A DNA stretch of 64,000 nt, from contig NZ_SZPQ01000022.1 in NCBI RefSeq assembly GCF_005217455.1, positions 40,780 to 104,779 on the forward strand. The letters run 5' to 3'. A program made the position numbers and the translations under genes. Below are positions 53,313 to 63,927 of the stretch, in pieces. This DNA is from Martelella alba (GTDB taxonomy: Bacteria > Pseudomonadota > Gammaproteobacteria > Enterobacterales > Enterobacteriaceae). The notes under the pieces were generated by a model. That model made no database searches, had not been told where the DNA came from, and was given only the letters and a program-made list of their open reading frames with translations. The number at the start of each line of letters is the position of its first letter. The stretch's first letter is position 1.

Positions 53313-56300
53313 ATGCCAGCTCATTCTATTTTTTCCATTTCTGGAGAAATTGGCCCGCATTTGCCCGACGGATATTCCGCGTCACAACCGGCGCATAAAA
53401 TCGCCGGCATAGCCACGCGCTTATCCAACACCCCCCTGGCGCCTCGACAGGGTTGGCGGGCCAATTTATCCGCGCCGCGTAATGAAAGAGGCCAGTACGC
53501 CGGCTCTGCGCGCTCCCGACCAATGTCCATGCCCCAGAATAGCGAGGAAAGCCAGGTGGATTATATATACCGCTGTCGTGGAGAACTGCTAAAACATCCC
53601 GAATGTCTTGCAACCGCAAACGAATGGAAATATATCCAAGTCGAGTATCAGGCGGCACGCTATCACGTCCCCTGCCGGCGAGTGACGCTACCCAGCGGCA
53701 ATCGCATTTATACCGGGTATTTCGGTGACAAAATGTTAACAGCCAACGGCACATGCTACCACATCGAGAACCTGGTGGAGCCCAACGGTCCGTCCGTGGC
53801 GGCGACAGCCACGCATCTCTTTATCCATCTGCTGGCCCTGATAGGCTATGTCGCCGTCTCACCCCGGGTCTCCAACGCCCTCTATCGCCGCCGCCATGCT
53901 CACGTAAGCGCCCTAGCCGAACGCCCCGCCGCCACGGTGGCCGCAAGGGCGATGGGCGCGTTACATCGGCTCAAACAGACCTGCCGCCACTGGCTCTCGG
54001 CAGGCCTGTTGCCGACCGCGTCGGCCCATTCCGCCAGCAGGGAACATACCGGCGGCATTCCCGCCCCCCTTGTATGGCGCGTCCCGCGAAAACGGCAAAC
54101 GCATCCGGAAGCGAAGCCCCATGGCGATTGTATCATGCAAATCCGGCTACCCACCCATGAGGCGCGTCAACTGCATGCGTACAACTTAGCGCAATTCATC
54201 AACAGGACCCGTAAAAAGCCTTTCACCCTGGAGTGGTATATAGACTTCGATCTTTACCTGCTGCGTCTGATACAGCAAAATTTCGACCGGGCCTCATTCC
54301 TGACCGACAAGCGCCGAACTGTCATGCTCATCCTGGAAAAAAAATACATAGAGAAAATTATGGACAATTGCCAGAAACAAACCAATTTATTAATATTGCC
54401 CGAGAAAAAAACCAAGGAGCTTTTTTCCAAACGGGTCTATATCGACATTTTTTTGGAAAATTTACATTGGGATCTGAAAAAAGTCTTTGAAGAGGTCAAT
54501 CTTAAACTTTTACGCGAAACCATTGACGCGAGTAACGGTCTGACATTCGAATCCGCTAAGATATTGCTTATCGATAAAATTGAAAGCGCCCCCAATCAGT
54601 CTGATACAACGCTTTCATCACAATATCATATATTAAGTTTGATGGAAACCGCGCATAAGGAATTTATCGCGAATATGACATACGACCCTCAAACGACAAT
54701 TATTGAAAAAACTCTTTACTACAACAATATGGACATACTCCAAGCTATTATTGACAACCATGAGGATGATCTAAAAAATACCATTTACAAAAGACTGTTT
54801 TATTATATATTTGAGTACAACCGGATTAACGACATCAGTTTACAAAGCGTCACCTATCTGATACCGGGTGAATTCACGGAATATTGGTATATATTCAGCC
54901 AAAACATTCAACCGATTAATATTACCGCGTTAAGCCAGGTCTTGGGGGATGAAATAAAACTCTTTTTTGAGAACCAATTCCAACACAGCACACATTTGCT
55001 GCGACTACTCAAACTTATTGAATTTTCTCGCAATCGTATCTCCCAGTCCTATGATAAGGACTCCTGGATGGCGAAGAATTTATGGCCATTCATCAAAGCC
55101 CAGGAAATCCTTGAGCATTTTATTGAAACCAATCTAAAAAAAATATCTGATCGGGCGCATTGGAATCCACATCAATGGAACTTAGGCATATTCGAGAAGA
55201 TACACTATGATAGCGAGTGCCTGCTTTTGCTACAATATATGCTCAGATTACAACTACTGATGAATGGCAAGGCCGGCAATTATCTCGAAAACAATATTAA
55301 TTTGCAAGCGGAAACTGCGGAACAACATCTGATCAAGGCCAAACTTTACGCCACGCGGGAATTAATTGACCCAGAGCAGAACTCAACTCATAACGCTAAC
55401 ATTATAAAACTCCACGACAGTTTGATCTCGGAAGGAAACATAGAATTATCCATAACTTCGGCAACCTACTGGTACTTATCCTCCTCGGGCGCGGGAAAAA
55501 ACGCTTATGATAGCTTGAACATCTTTCATATTATTAAGGAATACCATAACGCAGAATTGATGTACGCTATAGAAATGAGAAATCGCTTTCAGGAAAAATA
55601 CACCAGCGTCTTTGAGTTATCCCGATCAGATGAAATGGAAAGCTACAATGCTTTTTTTAACCAATTTGCCGAATATGAACTGCATGATTATTATCTTGAA
55701 GCGAAGAACCGCACTTTGTTTTTTTTGCACTACTCTCCGTTTGAGTATATTGATCTTATAGAAAAACCGCAAGAAGTCTTCTCTTTCAAAGTATATTCAA
55801 GAAAGTATATTCAAAATACTTTAGTACAAAACCACTGGGTGCTTTCGCCGGCCAACAATATTGGCCATATTACTATTGCCCGATTAAGAAATAAACAGTT
55901 GGCGCTTATCTCAACGTTATTAAGCGCACCTTTTATTCAAAATATTACCTTTTTGGAAACAAGTGAGATAGTAAATTTGCTGATAGCGGAGTGGAGAAAC
56001 TCCCTTTTTTCTTTGGATTTGCGCCACCGAAAGCGCATTGTTGTGTATAAGCGAGATCTGTTGCGACTATTAAATGTTGAAATCGGCACGCCCACCGAAT
56101 TTCTTGACTTTTTCTTAAAAAAACCAGAAAAAAATCAAATTGAAAATCCCACTGGTGACTATTTATTTATTGCGGATAGTTGCGCTAACCATTTTTCCTC
56201 CGTCATTGACGTTATCGATGTTATGAACGAAAAAATGCTATTGGAAATGGCCCAGGAACTGAAAGTTTACTTACGAGATAGAAACTGGTTGGACTATTTG

Positions 56301-59063
56301 ACCTCGCTTATCCCCTTTTATGAGGTTTTCTGGAATTACTGGCATGATATTAATTATCAGATAAAATTCCAGGATTTAATTTTTGATATATTTGATTTGG
56401 TTTTCAGTTTGATCACAGTGGGGAATGCCATGGGCAAGTTAACCTACAACAACATATATCGCATTTTACTCAGCGCCAAAGCTTTGAATATACCACGCAA
56501 CTCCCTTAACAAATTCATCCTGGAAAAAATTCTCGAGGATGTCCCCTCCATGACTGCCGCGGGAACAAAGATCGTGTTCGCGGAGTTAATGAAATTTATT
56601 AATCCTGCTTACATGATCATCTCGTTTTCTCGACACTTGAAAAACTTCGTCTTCAAAAATGCGGTGAACGAACTTGATTGGTTCCGTAATCACGTCATTA
56701 CTGAAAATAATCTCAAAAATAATGTAGCCAGAAAATGGTCCCTTGCCATCGACAGAGGATTATTAACCATTAGTGAAAATGGTATCTTTACACTGGATAA
56801 AATTAACAGCAACCAATATCGACTTATTCAAATAGGCAATAAACATTATCAGGTTTTATGGGATAAGGTCTCCGAAGTGTGGCGTATTACCCGGCCGTCA
56901 AATGGCACAGACCTGAACTACGCCGTACCTATCGTGAGGACACCCGAAAACCTGTGGATTTCCGCGCCTTTTCAGGACCCCGATCCCATTTCCGCCTTGG
57001 AAACCACATTGCATAAGACACAGGGCAGCTTTGCGATATTAGAAACGATCACTTTTGAACCGTCCCGTGAAATCGCCCCAACGGAGCTCATTCGCAATAC
57101 CCGCCCCAAATTAAACTATCTCTGTCTTACATCATTAACCGAAAATTTAATGGACCAATTAACAGCGCTTTTCCCCCTCGCCGCCAAACCCGATCATCTG
57201 GTGAATTTGCTAATCCATTGTCTTAAAGATGAGAGGGCATTCATTACCTCATTGGGACTGTGGCTCGAACCGCCGGAGCGGGATTTCTTATATCATTGCA
57301 TCAGGGATATCACACGCGGTCGACAACCAATCATATTGTATCGTCTGGTGTATCTGTGGAGAAATGAACATGATCAGTATCCTGTCAGGCAAGTGGTACT
57401 GACTCTACGTATAGATGGCTTTATCTTCGTTATCGATCTCAAAACATTGCGCCCGCTTGCGGAAATGCAACAACTTGAGCAGCAGGTATTTTATGAATAT
57501 CAGTGGATATTACAGTATATCAAAATCGTTCCTAAAAGTTATCAACTTATAAAGTATAAAGATTTCCGGCGACACAATGAAACGCAAATCGCCGATGGAC
57601 AGGAAAAGTTATCGCCGGGAAAATATCTTAAAAATGGTTATCTACTGCGGGAGCCGACTTGGTATAAATCCCTCGTTGTCAGACACCAACAAATCCATCA
57701 GGATTTTCCTTCGCCTTTCACTTATCTGAAATCCCCTTCGGTGCTCATGACAATGCATGCCCTTCCCTCCGACTATAAGACGCAATTACGTAACGCAAGC
57801 GTTGGAGATGACGCTAGTCTTCTTCTGTTTCGCCAAATCAAGGAAACAGAATTGCTCGATGGCGACAATTTCAAAAAAATGAAATTCCTATTAAGTTATA
57901 GCGTTATTTCAAACCTGGCATTAAACAGATATCTTATTTCGCCAGAACCCATCACCAACAATACCCAGTTGCGTCAGATCCCGGCCGGTAAATCACTAGC
58001 AATTGTTTCCGAATCACATCTTTTGAAGCATATTGTGCTCAGCTTGGGCGACGGACGCTTTGCCGGGGTGGGTAATAACTTCTTCGACCCCGCGCTACCG
58101 GTGGAACCGTCCATTATCAGTTTTTTAGATATAGGAAAATTACAAGATGGCCATCTTATTTTATCGTCATCAGAACGGTGTAAGCTCTACGCGGGTTATG
58201 CCGTCGATTTTCTCAAAAACGGGCCGACTGTTGTCAATCGGATTCCAATTAACATCACTCACACGCACGACGTGAAAAATTCCACGAATGTCGCTTGCAG
58301 TACAATTGAATTCATGCGAAAAGAGACACTTCTCACCAGCGAAAAATGGCTTGTTGAATATACCTCCGCCAATCGTTCCGTATTATATGTCACCTTACGA
58401 GGAGATTTTTTTTCCTATGCCTTTAATGAAACCGTAGAGATGGCTCATATCATGGAATATCTGATATTTTCAAATAATTTCTTCCCGCCCTCTCATGAAA
58501 TAGAAAAAATTATACTGTTCTCAAGCTTAAGCGGGTTTGAGCGTAGGACATTGCGCGGTCCTATCCTGGCGGAGGAAATAAAAATTCCCATCATCGCCAA
58601 GCCGTTGTTCCAGACAAAGGCCCTGCGCATCCGCCACGCCGACTGGTTTACCACCTTTTCTCCCCACTCTGGCCGCCCCGAGGATACGGCCTCCCCCTGG
58701 CGGAGCATCGCGCGCCTTTATCAGGAAACGGATACGCAGGCCCGCCGGCAACGTTTCTATTATTTGGTGTCTTTACTGATAAAATTGAGAAAAAGCCTGG
58801 CGCATGGTCGAGTTAAACGGCTGGGCTACCACTTACCCGCGATCTATATTTATCTTGCCCGGCTTATCCTCGACGATATAAGCATTCAGGATCTCAACTA
58901 CATTTTTCCGATGAGTATAGAGTCGCTTGATCGGCTGTCCGCCATACTGACCGAATATGGCGATCGACCGTCGGCATCAGAAGATGTTTATGTGCAATGC
59001 TATCTCGATATCTTGTCCTCTCTCGATGAGTTTAAACATCTGGCCGACTGGGTTGCCCCCTGA
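53313..59063 (+). CDS. Giant toxin-like protein 3 (1,916 aa)
   Basis: I do not recognise a named family. The N-terminal part (about residues 90-190) has LPSGNRIYTGYF and CYHIENLVEP followed by a membrane-like helix (LFIHLLALIGYVAV). A long helical region follows. Near residue 1000, LIPFYEVFWNYWHD precedes a hydrophobic segment (DLIFDIFDLVFSLITVG), the same layout as IPFYDC plus hairpin in proteins 1 and 2. A strand-rich stretch with YQVLWDKVSEVWRITRPS then recalls dermonecrotic-toxin-like proteins. The last 290 residues have no counterpart in protein 4 and include ILFSSLSGFERRTLRG and IPIIAKPLF. DNA from about 54300 to 58400 is far more AT-rich than the ends of the gene. It is probably a secreted toxin or effector, by inference. 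Confidence 0.72.
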   Translation: MPAHSIFSISGEIGPHLPDGYSASQPAHKIAGIATRLSNTPLAPRQGWRANLSAPRNERGQYAGSARSRPMSMPQNSEESQVDYIYRCRGELLKHPECLATANEWKYIQVEYQAARYHVPCRRVTLPSGNRIYTGYFGDKMLTANGTCYHIENLVEPNGPSVAATATHLFIHLLALIGYVAVSPRVSNALYRRRHAHVSALAERPAATVAARAMGALHRLKQTCRHWLSAGLLPTASAHSASREHTGGIPAPLVWRVPRKRQTHPEAKPHGDCIMQIRLPTHEARQLHAYNLAQFINRTRKKPFTLEWYIDFDLYLLRLIQQNFDRASFLTDKRRTVMLILEKKYIEKIMDNCQKQTNLLILPEKKTKELFSKRVYIDIFLENLHWDLKKVFEEVNLKLLRETIDASNGLTFESAKILLIDKIESAPNQSDTTLSSQYHILSLMETAHKEFIANMTYDPQTTIIEKTLYYNNMDILQAIIDNHEDDLKNTIYKRLFYYIFEYNRINDISLQSVTYLIPGEFTEYWYIFSQNIQPINITALSQVLGDEIKLFFENQFQHSTHLLRLLKLIEFSRNRISQSYDKDSWMAKNLWPFIKAQEILEHFIETNLKKISDRAHWNPHQWNLGIFEKIHYDSECLLLLQYMLRLQLLMNGKAGNYLENNINLQAETAEQHLIKAKLYATRELIDPEQNSTHNANIIKLHDSLISEGNIELSITSATYWYLSSSGAGKNAYDSLNIFHIIKEYHNAELMYAIEMRNRFQEKYTSVFELSRSDEMESYNAFFNQFAEYELHDYYLEAKNRTLFFLHYSPFEYIDLIEKPQEVFSFKVYSRKYIQNTLVQNHWVLSPANNIGHITIARLRNKQLALISTLLSAPFIQNITFLETSEIVNLLIAEWRNSLFSLDLRHRKRIVVYKRDLLRLLNVEIGTPTEFLDFFLKKPEKNQIENPTGDYLFIADSCANHFSSVIDVIDVMNEKMLLEMAQELKVYLRDRNWLDYLTSLIPFYEVFWNYWHDINYQIKFQDLIFDIFDLVFSLITVGNAMGKLTYNNIYRILLSAKALNIPRNSLNKFILEKILEDVPSMTAAGTKIVFAELMKFINPAYMIISFSRHLKNFVFKNAVNELDWFRNHVITENNLKNNVARKWSLAIDRGLLTISENGIFTLDKINSNQYRLIQIGNKHYQVLWDKVSEVWRITRPSNGTDLNYAVPIVRTPENLWISAPFQDPDPISALETTLHKTQGSFAILETITFEPSREIAPTELIRNTRPKLNYLCLTSLTENLMDQLTALFPLAAKPDHLVNLLIHCLKDERAFITSLGLWLEPPERDFLYHCIRDITRGRQPIILYRLVYLWRNEHDQYPVRQVVLTLRIDGFIFVIDLKTLRPLAEMQQLEQQVFYEYQWILQYIKIVPKSYQLIKYKDFRRHNETQIADGQEKLSPGKYLKNGYLLREPTWYKSLVVRHQQIHQDFPSPFTYLKSPSVLMTMHALPSDYKTQLRNASVGDDASLLLFRQIKETELLDGDNFKKMKFLLSYSVISNLALNRYLISPEPITNNTQLRQIPAGKSLAIVSESHLLKHIVLSLGDGRFAGVGNNFFDPALPVEPSIISFLDIGKLQDGHLILSSSERCKLYAGYAVDFLKNGPTVVNRIPINITHTHDVKNSTNVACSTIEFMRKETLLTSEKWLVEYTSANRSVLYVTLRGDFFSYAFNETVEMAHIMEYLIFSNNFFPPSHEIEKIILFSSLSGFERRTLRGPILAEEIKIPIIAKPLFQTKALRIRHADWFTTFSPHSGRPEDTASPWRSIARLYQETDTQARRQRFYYLVSLLIKLRKSLAHGRVKRLGYHLPAIYIYLARLILDDISIQDLNYIFPMSIESLDRLSAILTEYGDRPSASEDVYVQCYLDILSSLDEFKHLADWVAP

Positions 59064-59109
59064 ATGATCGGCAAAATACCTTCTACAGGTAAATTATTCT
59101 GGAGCAAAT

Positions 59110-62100
59110 ATGTATACCGAAAGATATCTTGCCGCCAACAGCGCGCCCCTGGGCCAGGCACGGCCTGATCATATCATTCCGTTACCCTATCAAAAACCAT
59201 TGCCGATCCGCGACGTCCATAATTATGCGTTAAATAGCGTCATTAATGGAAATGCCAAACCACGTAGGCGAACGCGATCAAAGACCGCCTTTCTCGCGGC
59301 AGAAGAAAAAAAGATAGACGCCCTCTACCAATGCCGAAACGAGCTATTAGCGCATCGCGGCACAATCATCCCCGGCCAGGAAGTGTTGTTAATGCGCATC
59401 GAAGATGAGAGAGGAGAGCGATACGCACCGGTTCGACCCACCACACTGCCGAGCGGCAAGGTTGTGTATCTCGGCGATGTCGATGGCCGGTTATTGGTAA
59501 CCGATGGCGATTATTATCATATCGAAAATCTCGTCGAGTCGCGCGAAATGCCGCTGTTGGGACAATTTATCTGTCTGGCGGCTCAGGTGTTGGGCGTTGT
59601 CGGCCTTGTCGCGTTACATCGGCGCGGACCCTTTCCCGCTTTCGCGGAAACGCGAGAGGCCGCAAGGGGCAATCGTGATTTTTCAGCGCAAGGCATCGCG
59701 GGTCTGGGGCGCCGGGCGCTGGATGCGACAATACAATTCGGACGGGCCGCGCTCGGCTTTACCTTCCCTCCCGTAGCCGCCGCCCTGCGGCGCAAAGGCG
59801 GCGGCGGACACCCCGTGTGGTGGAAACGACAACGTTCCCCGCGCGAGTCGCACAGGGGAATGACGAAAGAGATCGGTTGCGCCTTATCCATCACATTACC
59901 GGACCCGTTTGCGCGGGAAATGCATGAAAAGCACAAGCAGACGTTTAACCTCGCCCGGAGCGATACCCGGCTCTCACTGGAATGGCTTGTTGATTTCGAT
60001 GGTTATCTTGCAAAAAATCTAACCGATGATTTTGATCAGGCGCTGTTTTTGGGCCATAAACGGGAAACCGTGCATTTGATTCTGGAAAAAAAATACCTGG
60101 AAAATGCTATCAACCTTTGCCTGAATGTGCAAAGTTCATGGATTACCCCGAAATCCGCACTGGATGATAAGCTCAAAAAGCGGATATTTATCGATCAACT
60201 CTTCGAAGACTTACTAAACACGCTGCGCAAGGCAGTGGAAAAAATTAAATTCAAAACATTAAGAGAAGCCGTGACATTGAAAAATGGACTCAGTTTTGAT
60301 GAAGCGAAATATCTTTTTATCGAGAACAGTAAAAAAGAGCAAAACATGACTTTATCCTATTGGCTGGACTATCACGACTATATTTTATTAATGCAACAGG
60401 CCCATCACGATTATTGCCAACACCTCCAATATGACCAATATGCCACCACACTAGAGCGGGTACTATATCAGAACAATATTGAAAGTTATGATGCCATACT
60501 CCGTAGCGACGAAAAAAAATTTACTATCGCTTTTATCAAAAGATTTTTTTACTACATTTTTGAATACAACCATAATAATAATATTAGTATCCATGGCAAC
60601 ATCTTTATGGTTCCTGGCGAATTCACTGAATATTGGCAACTTTTTAGCGAAAGAGAGAATCTGATTGATATCGATACCATCACAAAGATTTGCATAAATG
60701 AATTTGATCTCTATTTTTCAGAACAGGAACAGTCAGATACACGCATTCAACGTTTGACCCGATTGATGGATTTTTCTCGCACACGCATCGTCAGTAACTA
60801 CTCTGAGGAAAGCTGGAATTACAGGAATTTATGGCCAATATTGAAAACTCAGGAAATTCTTGATCATTATATCGAAACCACCATCGACCGGGAAAACGAT
60901 GAGCGGGTCTGGACGCCAAATCAATGGATTAACAGCCTGGATTCTCTCATTAAATACGATGCGGAGTGTCTCCTCTTGCTACAGTATCTTCTTCGTTTAC
61001 AACAAATTATGAACGCCAACGCCCAATTATATATGAATGACGCCGATATGATGCAGACGTTAACCGACGATCAGAAAATCATTCAAGCCAAACTCATCGT
61101 GGCCAAGCGTGCCTGGCGAGATGCGCAACTCGAGAAAAACAACAATGACTATTTTAACTATTATAACCAACACGTCGGCCAAGGCAATCTTGATTTATAT
61201 ATCGCGGCGGCAACCTACTGGTATCTCGCCCAGCAGAAAAATCTTGAGTATGCATTGAGTCATCTTGATGTGCTCTATGTTATCAAATCTTACAATAAAG
61301 CCGAACTGCTACAGTCCATAGATTTTCAAAGTCGTGGAGAATCACAATATACAAGTATTTTTTCCCTGGCCCGCTCCGGTGAGTTCATCCAGCAAGAAGA
61401 ATATTATCGTCAATTTATAGAGTATAACGTGCACGACAAATTTTTTGAGGCAAGAAACATGACGTGCATGTATATCAGCAAGTCGCCATTCGGTTTCATC
61501 GATCTGATATTTAAACCAAAACATATCTATACATTCAAAGTCTATTCTAGGCATTATATCAAAAACCCTATCGCAACGGGACAGTGGGTTAGCTCGCCTG
61601 CCAGCAACTTTGGCCATATTACACTTTTATATTTACATGATAACCGTATGGCACTGATTTCCACTCTCTTAAGCGCGCCTTTTATTTTTGATATGAGTTT
61701 AAGACGGCATCTACCCGTGTTGCATAAACTTGAAGAGAACTGGCGAAAAACACATATGCATCTGCATATCCGGAACAGAAAAAAAATCGCTATCAACTTC
61801 CTAGAAATGTGTAACCTTCTAAATTTTGATGAAAATTATTGTGACGATTATCTTGAGTTCTTAATTAAAAAACCCGAGGACAATCGTATAGAGAATCCGG
61901 CGCCGGAATACTATTTTGTCGCGGACCTATGCAAAGGTGAAATGACATCTGTTCTTCTCACCATTGATTGTTTGAATGAAGAGCTACTAGCCGAATTATC
62001 CCAGGCAATGAAGGAAAGATTGCGGGATAGAACCTGGGTAAACAATCTCGTGGAGTTGATTCCCTTTTATGAAGTTTTATGGAATTACTGGCACGATGAA

Positions 62101-63927
62101 GAGTATGAGGTGCAATTTAAGGATATTCTCTTCGATTCTTTTGATCTTATATTTTCTTTGATTTCGATTGGTAAGTCTCTTGGCCGACTGTCCTATAACA
62201 CTCTCTACCGTATTTTGCTGGGTGCCAAGTCAGCCAATATTCCACGTCACGTGTTGAACACTTATATTTTGCGAAGGCTGGTTGTCTCAGCACCCGGCTT
62301 TTTAGCCGATACCGGGAAAATTATCTCCCTCGAGATGATATCCTATATCAATCCCATCCCCGTTTTCCTGCCAACGAGAGCCCACATCGAAGGGTTTTTG
62401 AAGAGAAATACTCTCGATAATGTCGACTGGGTTAACAATCATCTTTCTGATAAGATAAAAAAACGTGAAAAAGACGCAAAAAAATGGTCTCTGGAAGTTG
62501 ATCGTGATCTACTGACTCCAAGCGAATCTGGTATATTTACCGTTGCACATCATGAATTGCACTCACAAAAATACATTGCCATTGATGGTAATTTTTATCA
62601 AGTTATCAGAGATGATATGCGCTCTCTTTGGCGTATTATTAAGTCTATGAATGTTAGAGATATTAATTATGCCATACCCGTCCAGCGCAACAAAAAGGGT
62701 ATTTGGACATCGGCGGCCTTCCGTGACAGCGATCCTGTATCTTTACTGGATTTGTTGACAACAAGTGTCGAAAAGCCCTATATCAATTTGAGAAAAATGA
62801 AATTCGAGCCTATGAGAGATATAGAGAAAAACATCACAAGATTGCCTGAACATGGCATCATTCTCTATCGGCTCAGGCTGTTTTCGCAATATTACCAATC
62901 CTGGACGGAGACACCTGGAAATACGATATCTGCCCTCTATATCTATTTTTCCCGATTCTTCAAGTGTCTAACAGAAGAAGTGAGTTTTGATTATCTTATC
63001 GGCAGGCATATTTCTATCATGGACCGGGACCGCGCCATCCTCTATGTAAATGATTTTTCGAATAAATATTCTCTTTCAGCGAGATACAGGATTATCTGGT
63101 CATGGAGTAAAGAATACGATTTTCACCCCATGCAGCGTGTGGTGTTGGTGCTGCATGCCGCGCAACGTGACTATGTGCTGGATTTAGATATCTCCAGTCC
63201 ATCCCAAAATGTCACGCATGCCAGACAGAGATTATTGTATGAATCACAATGGCTTGTTTATTATCTTCGTTATGTGCCTCAACACCATGAGCTCATTAAA
63301 TATAAAGATTTTGTAAATCAGAATGAAATGACGTCCTTTGACCCTGCAGATGCTTTTATGCCCGGCAAGTATATGGCTGATACCTATATCATTAAGGAAC
63401 CGTTTTGGTATAAAGCGGCATCAATAAAATTTCAAATGGCAAACCAACCTATTACTGGCATAACGAATTATAATAAAGATGCGCCTATCCTAATCACGTT
63501 AAAGGCAATGGTGATCAGCCAAGATAGACTTCCTCCCCCCACGCAAACCATCGATAATTCCCGTCTTTTTATCACTGACAATGAACTGTCGGATAGGGTG
63601 AACTTTCATAAATTACAGCATATGCTTGCCAGGATCGTCAGCCTAAATCTGCCCCTTAGCAGTTATAGCCACTCTTCGGCCGCCATTACCCACATCAGTG
63701 AGTTGCTAAGAGTCAGCCAGGGTAAATTTCTGGCGATTCTTTCGGAAAACGGCGTATTGAAACATCTGTTGCTGAGCCTGGGGCTGGGGAGGTATGCCGG
63801 GTTGGGCAATAATTTCTTTGCCGCCAATCTTCCCGTGGAGCCTTCCATTATCAGCTGTGATGAGCTGGGCGATTTCAAAGATCAAAGATTGTCGCTTTTC
63901 AACAGTAACAGGCGATACAAAGTTTGA
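59110..63927 (+). CDS. Giant toxin-like protein 4 (1,605 aa), paralogue of protein 3
   Basis: It is collinear with protein 3: LPSGKVVYLGD and YYHIENLVES, then a membrane-like helix (FICLAAQVLGVVGLVAL). FYYIFEYNHNNNISIHGN, YNVHDKFFEARN, LIPFYEVLWNYWHDEEY near residue 984, and YQVIRDDMRSLWRIIKS follow, then SLGLGRYAGLGNNFFAANLPVEPSIIS. It ends in RLSLFNSNRRYKV where protein 3 continues for about 290 residues. It is therefore either a paralogue without the C-terminal domain or a truncated copy. It starts 46 nt after protein 3 with GGAGC upstream, so both share a transcript. The AT-rich middle is shared with protein 3. Confidence 0.72.
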   Translation: MYTERYLAANSAPLGQARPDHIIPLPYQKPLPIRDVHNYALNSVINGNAKPRRRTRSKTAFLAAEEKKIDALYQCRNELLAHRGTIIPGQEVLLMRIEDERGERYAPVRPTTLPSGKVVYLGDVDGRLLVTDGDYYHIENLVESREMPLLGQFICLAAQVLGVVGLVALHRRGPFPAFAETREAARGNRDFSAQGIAGLGRRALDATIQFGRAALGFTFPPVAAALRRKGGGGHPVWWKRQRSPRESHRGMTKEIGCALSITLPDPFAREMHEKHKQTFNLARSDTRLSLEWLVDFDGYLAKNLTDDFDQALFLGHKRETVHLILEKKYLENAINLCLNVQSSWITPKSALDDKLKKRIFIDQLFEDLLNTLRKAVEKIKFKTLREAVTLKNGLSFDEAKYLFIENSKKEQNMTLSYWLDYHDYILLMQQAHHDYCQHLQYDQYATTLERVLYQNNIESYDAILRSDEKKFTIAFIKRFFYYIFEYNHNNNISIHGNIFMVPGEFTEYWQLFSERENLIDIDTITKICINEFDLYFSEQEQSDTRIQRLTRLMDFSRTRIVSNYSEESWNYRNLWPILKTQEILDHYIETTIDRENDERVWTPNQWINSLDSLIKYDAECLLLLQYLLRLQQIMNANAQLYMNDADMMQTLTDDQKIIQAKLIVAKRAWRDAQLEKNNNDYFNYYNQHVGQGNLDLYIAAATYWYLAQQKNLEYALSHLDVLYVIKSYNKAELLQSIDFQSRGESQYTSIFSLARSGEFIQQEEYYRQFIEYNVHDKFFEARNMTCMYISKSPFGFIDLIFKPKHIYTFKVYSRHYIKNPIATGQWVSSPASNFGHITLLYLHDNRMALISTLLSAPFIFDMSLRRHLPVLHKLEENWRKTHMHLHIRNRKKIAINFLEMCNLLNFDENYCDDYLEFLIKKPEDNRIENPAPEYYFVADLCKGEMTSVLLTIDCLNEELLAELSQAMKERLRDRTWVNNLVELIPFYEVLWNYWHDEEYEVQFKDILFDSFDLIFSLISIGKSLGRLSYNTLYRILLGAKSANIPRHVLNTYILRRLVVSAPGFLADTGKIISLEMISYINPIPVFLPTRAHIEGFLKRNTLDNVDWVNNHLSDKIKKREKDAKKWSLEVDRDLLTPSESGIFTVAHHELHSQKYIAIDGNFYQVIRDDMRSLWRIIKSMNVRDINYAIPVQRNKKGIWTSAAFRDSDPVSLLDLLTTSVEKPYINLRKMKFEPMRDIEKNITRLPEHGIILYRLRLFSQYYQSWTETPGNTISALYIYFSRFFKCLTEEVSFDYLIGRHISIMDRDRAILYVNDFSNKYSLSARYRIIWSWSKEYDFHPMQRVVLVLHAAQRDYVLDLDISSPSQNVTHARQRLLYESQWLVYYLRYVPQHHELIKYKDFVNQNEMTSFDPADAFMPGKYMADTYIIKEPFWYKAASIKFQMANQPITGITNYNKDAPILITLKAMVISQDRLPPPTQTIDNSRLFITDNELSDRVNFHKLQHMLARIVSLNLPLSSYSHSSAAITHISELLRVSQGKFLAILSENGVLKHLLLSLGLGRYAGLGNNFFAANLPVEPSIISCDELGDFKDQRLSLFNSNRRYKV

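Noticed and set aside
31819..63927. A type III or type VI secretion apparatus encoded with the giant proteins
   Set aside because: No gene for any secretion apparatus, chaperone or immunity protein was found in the window, so the delivery route stays open.
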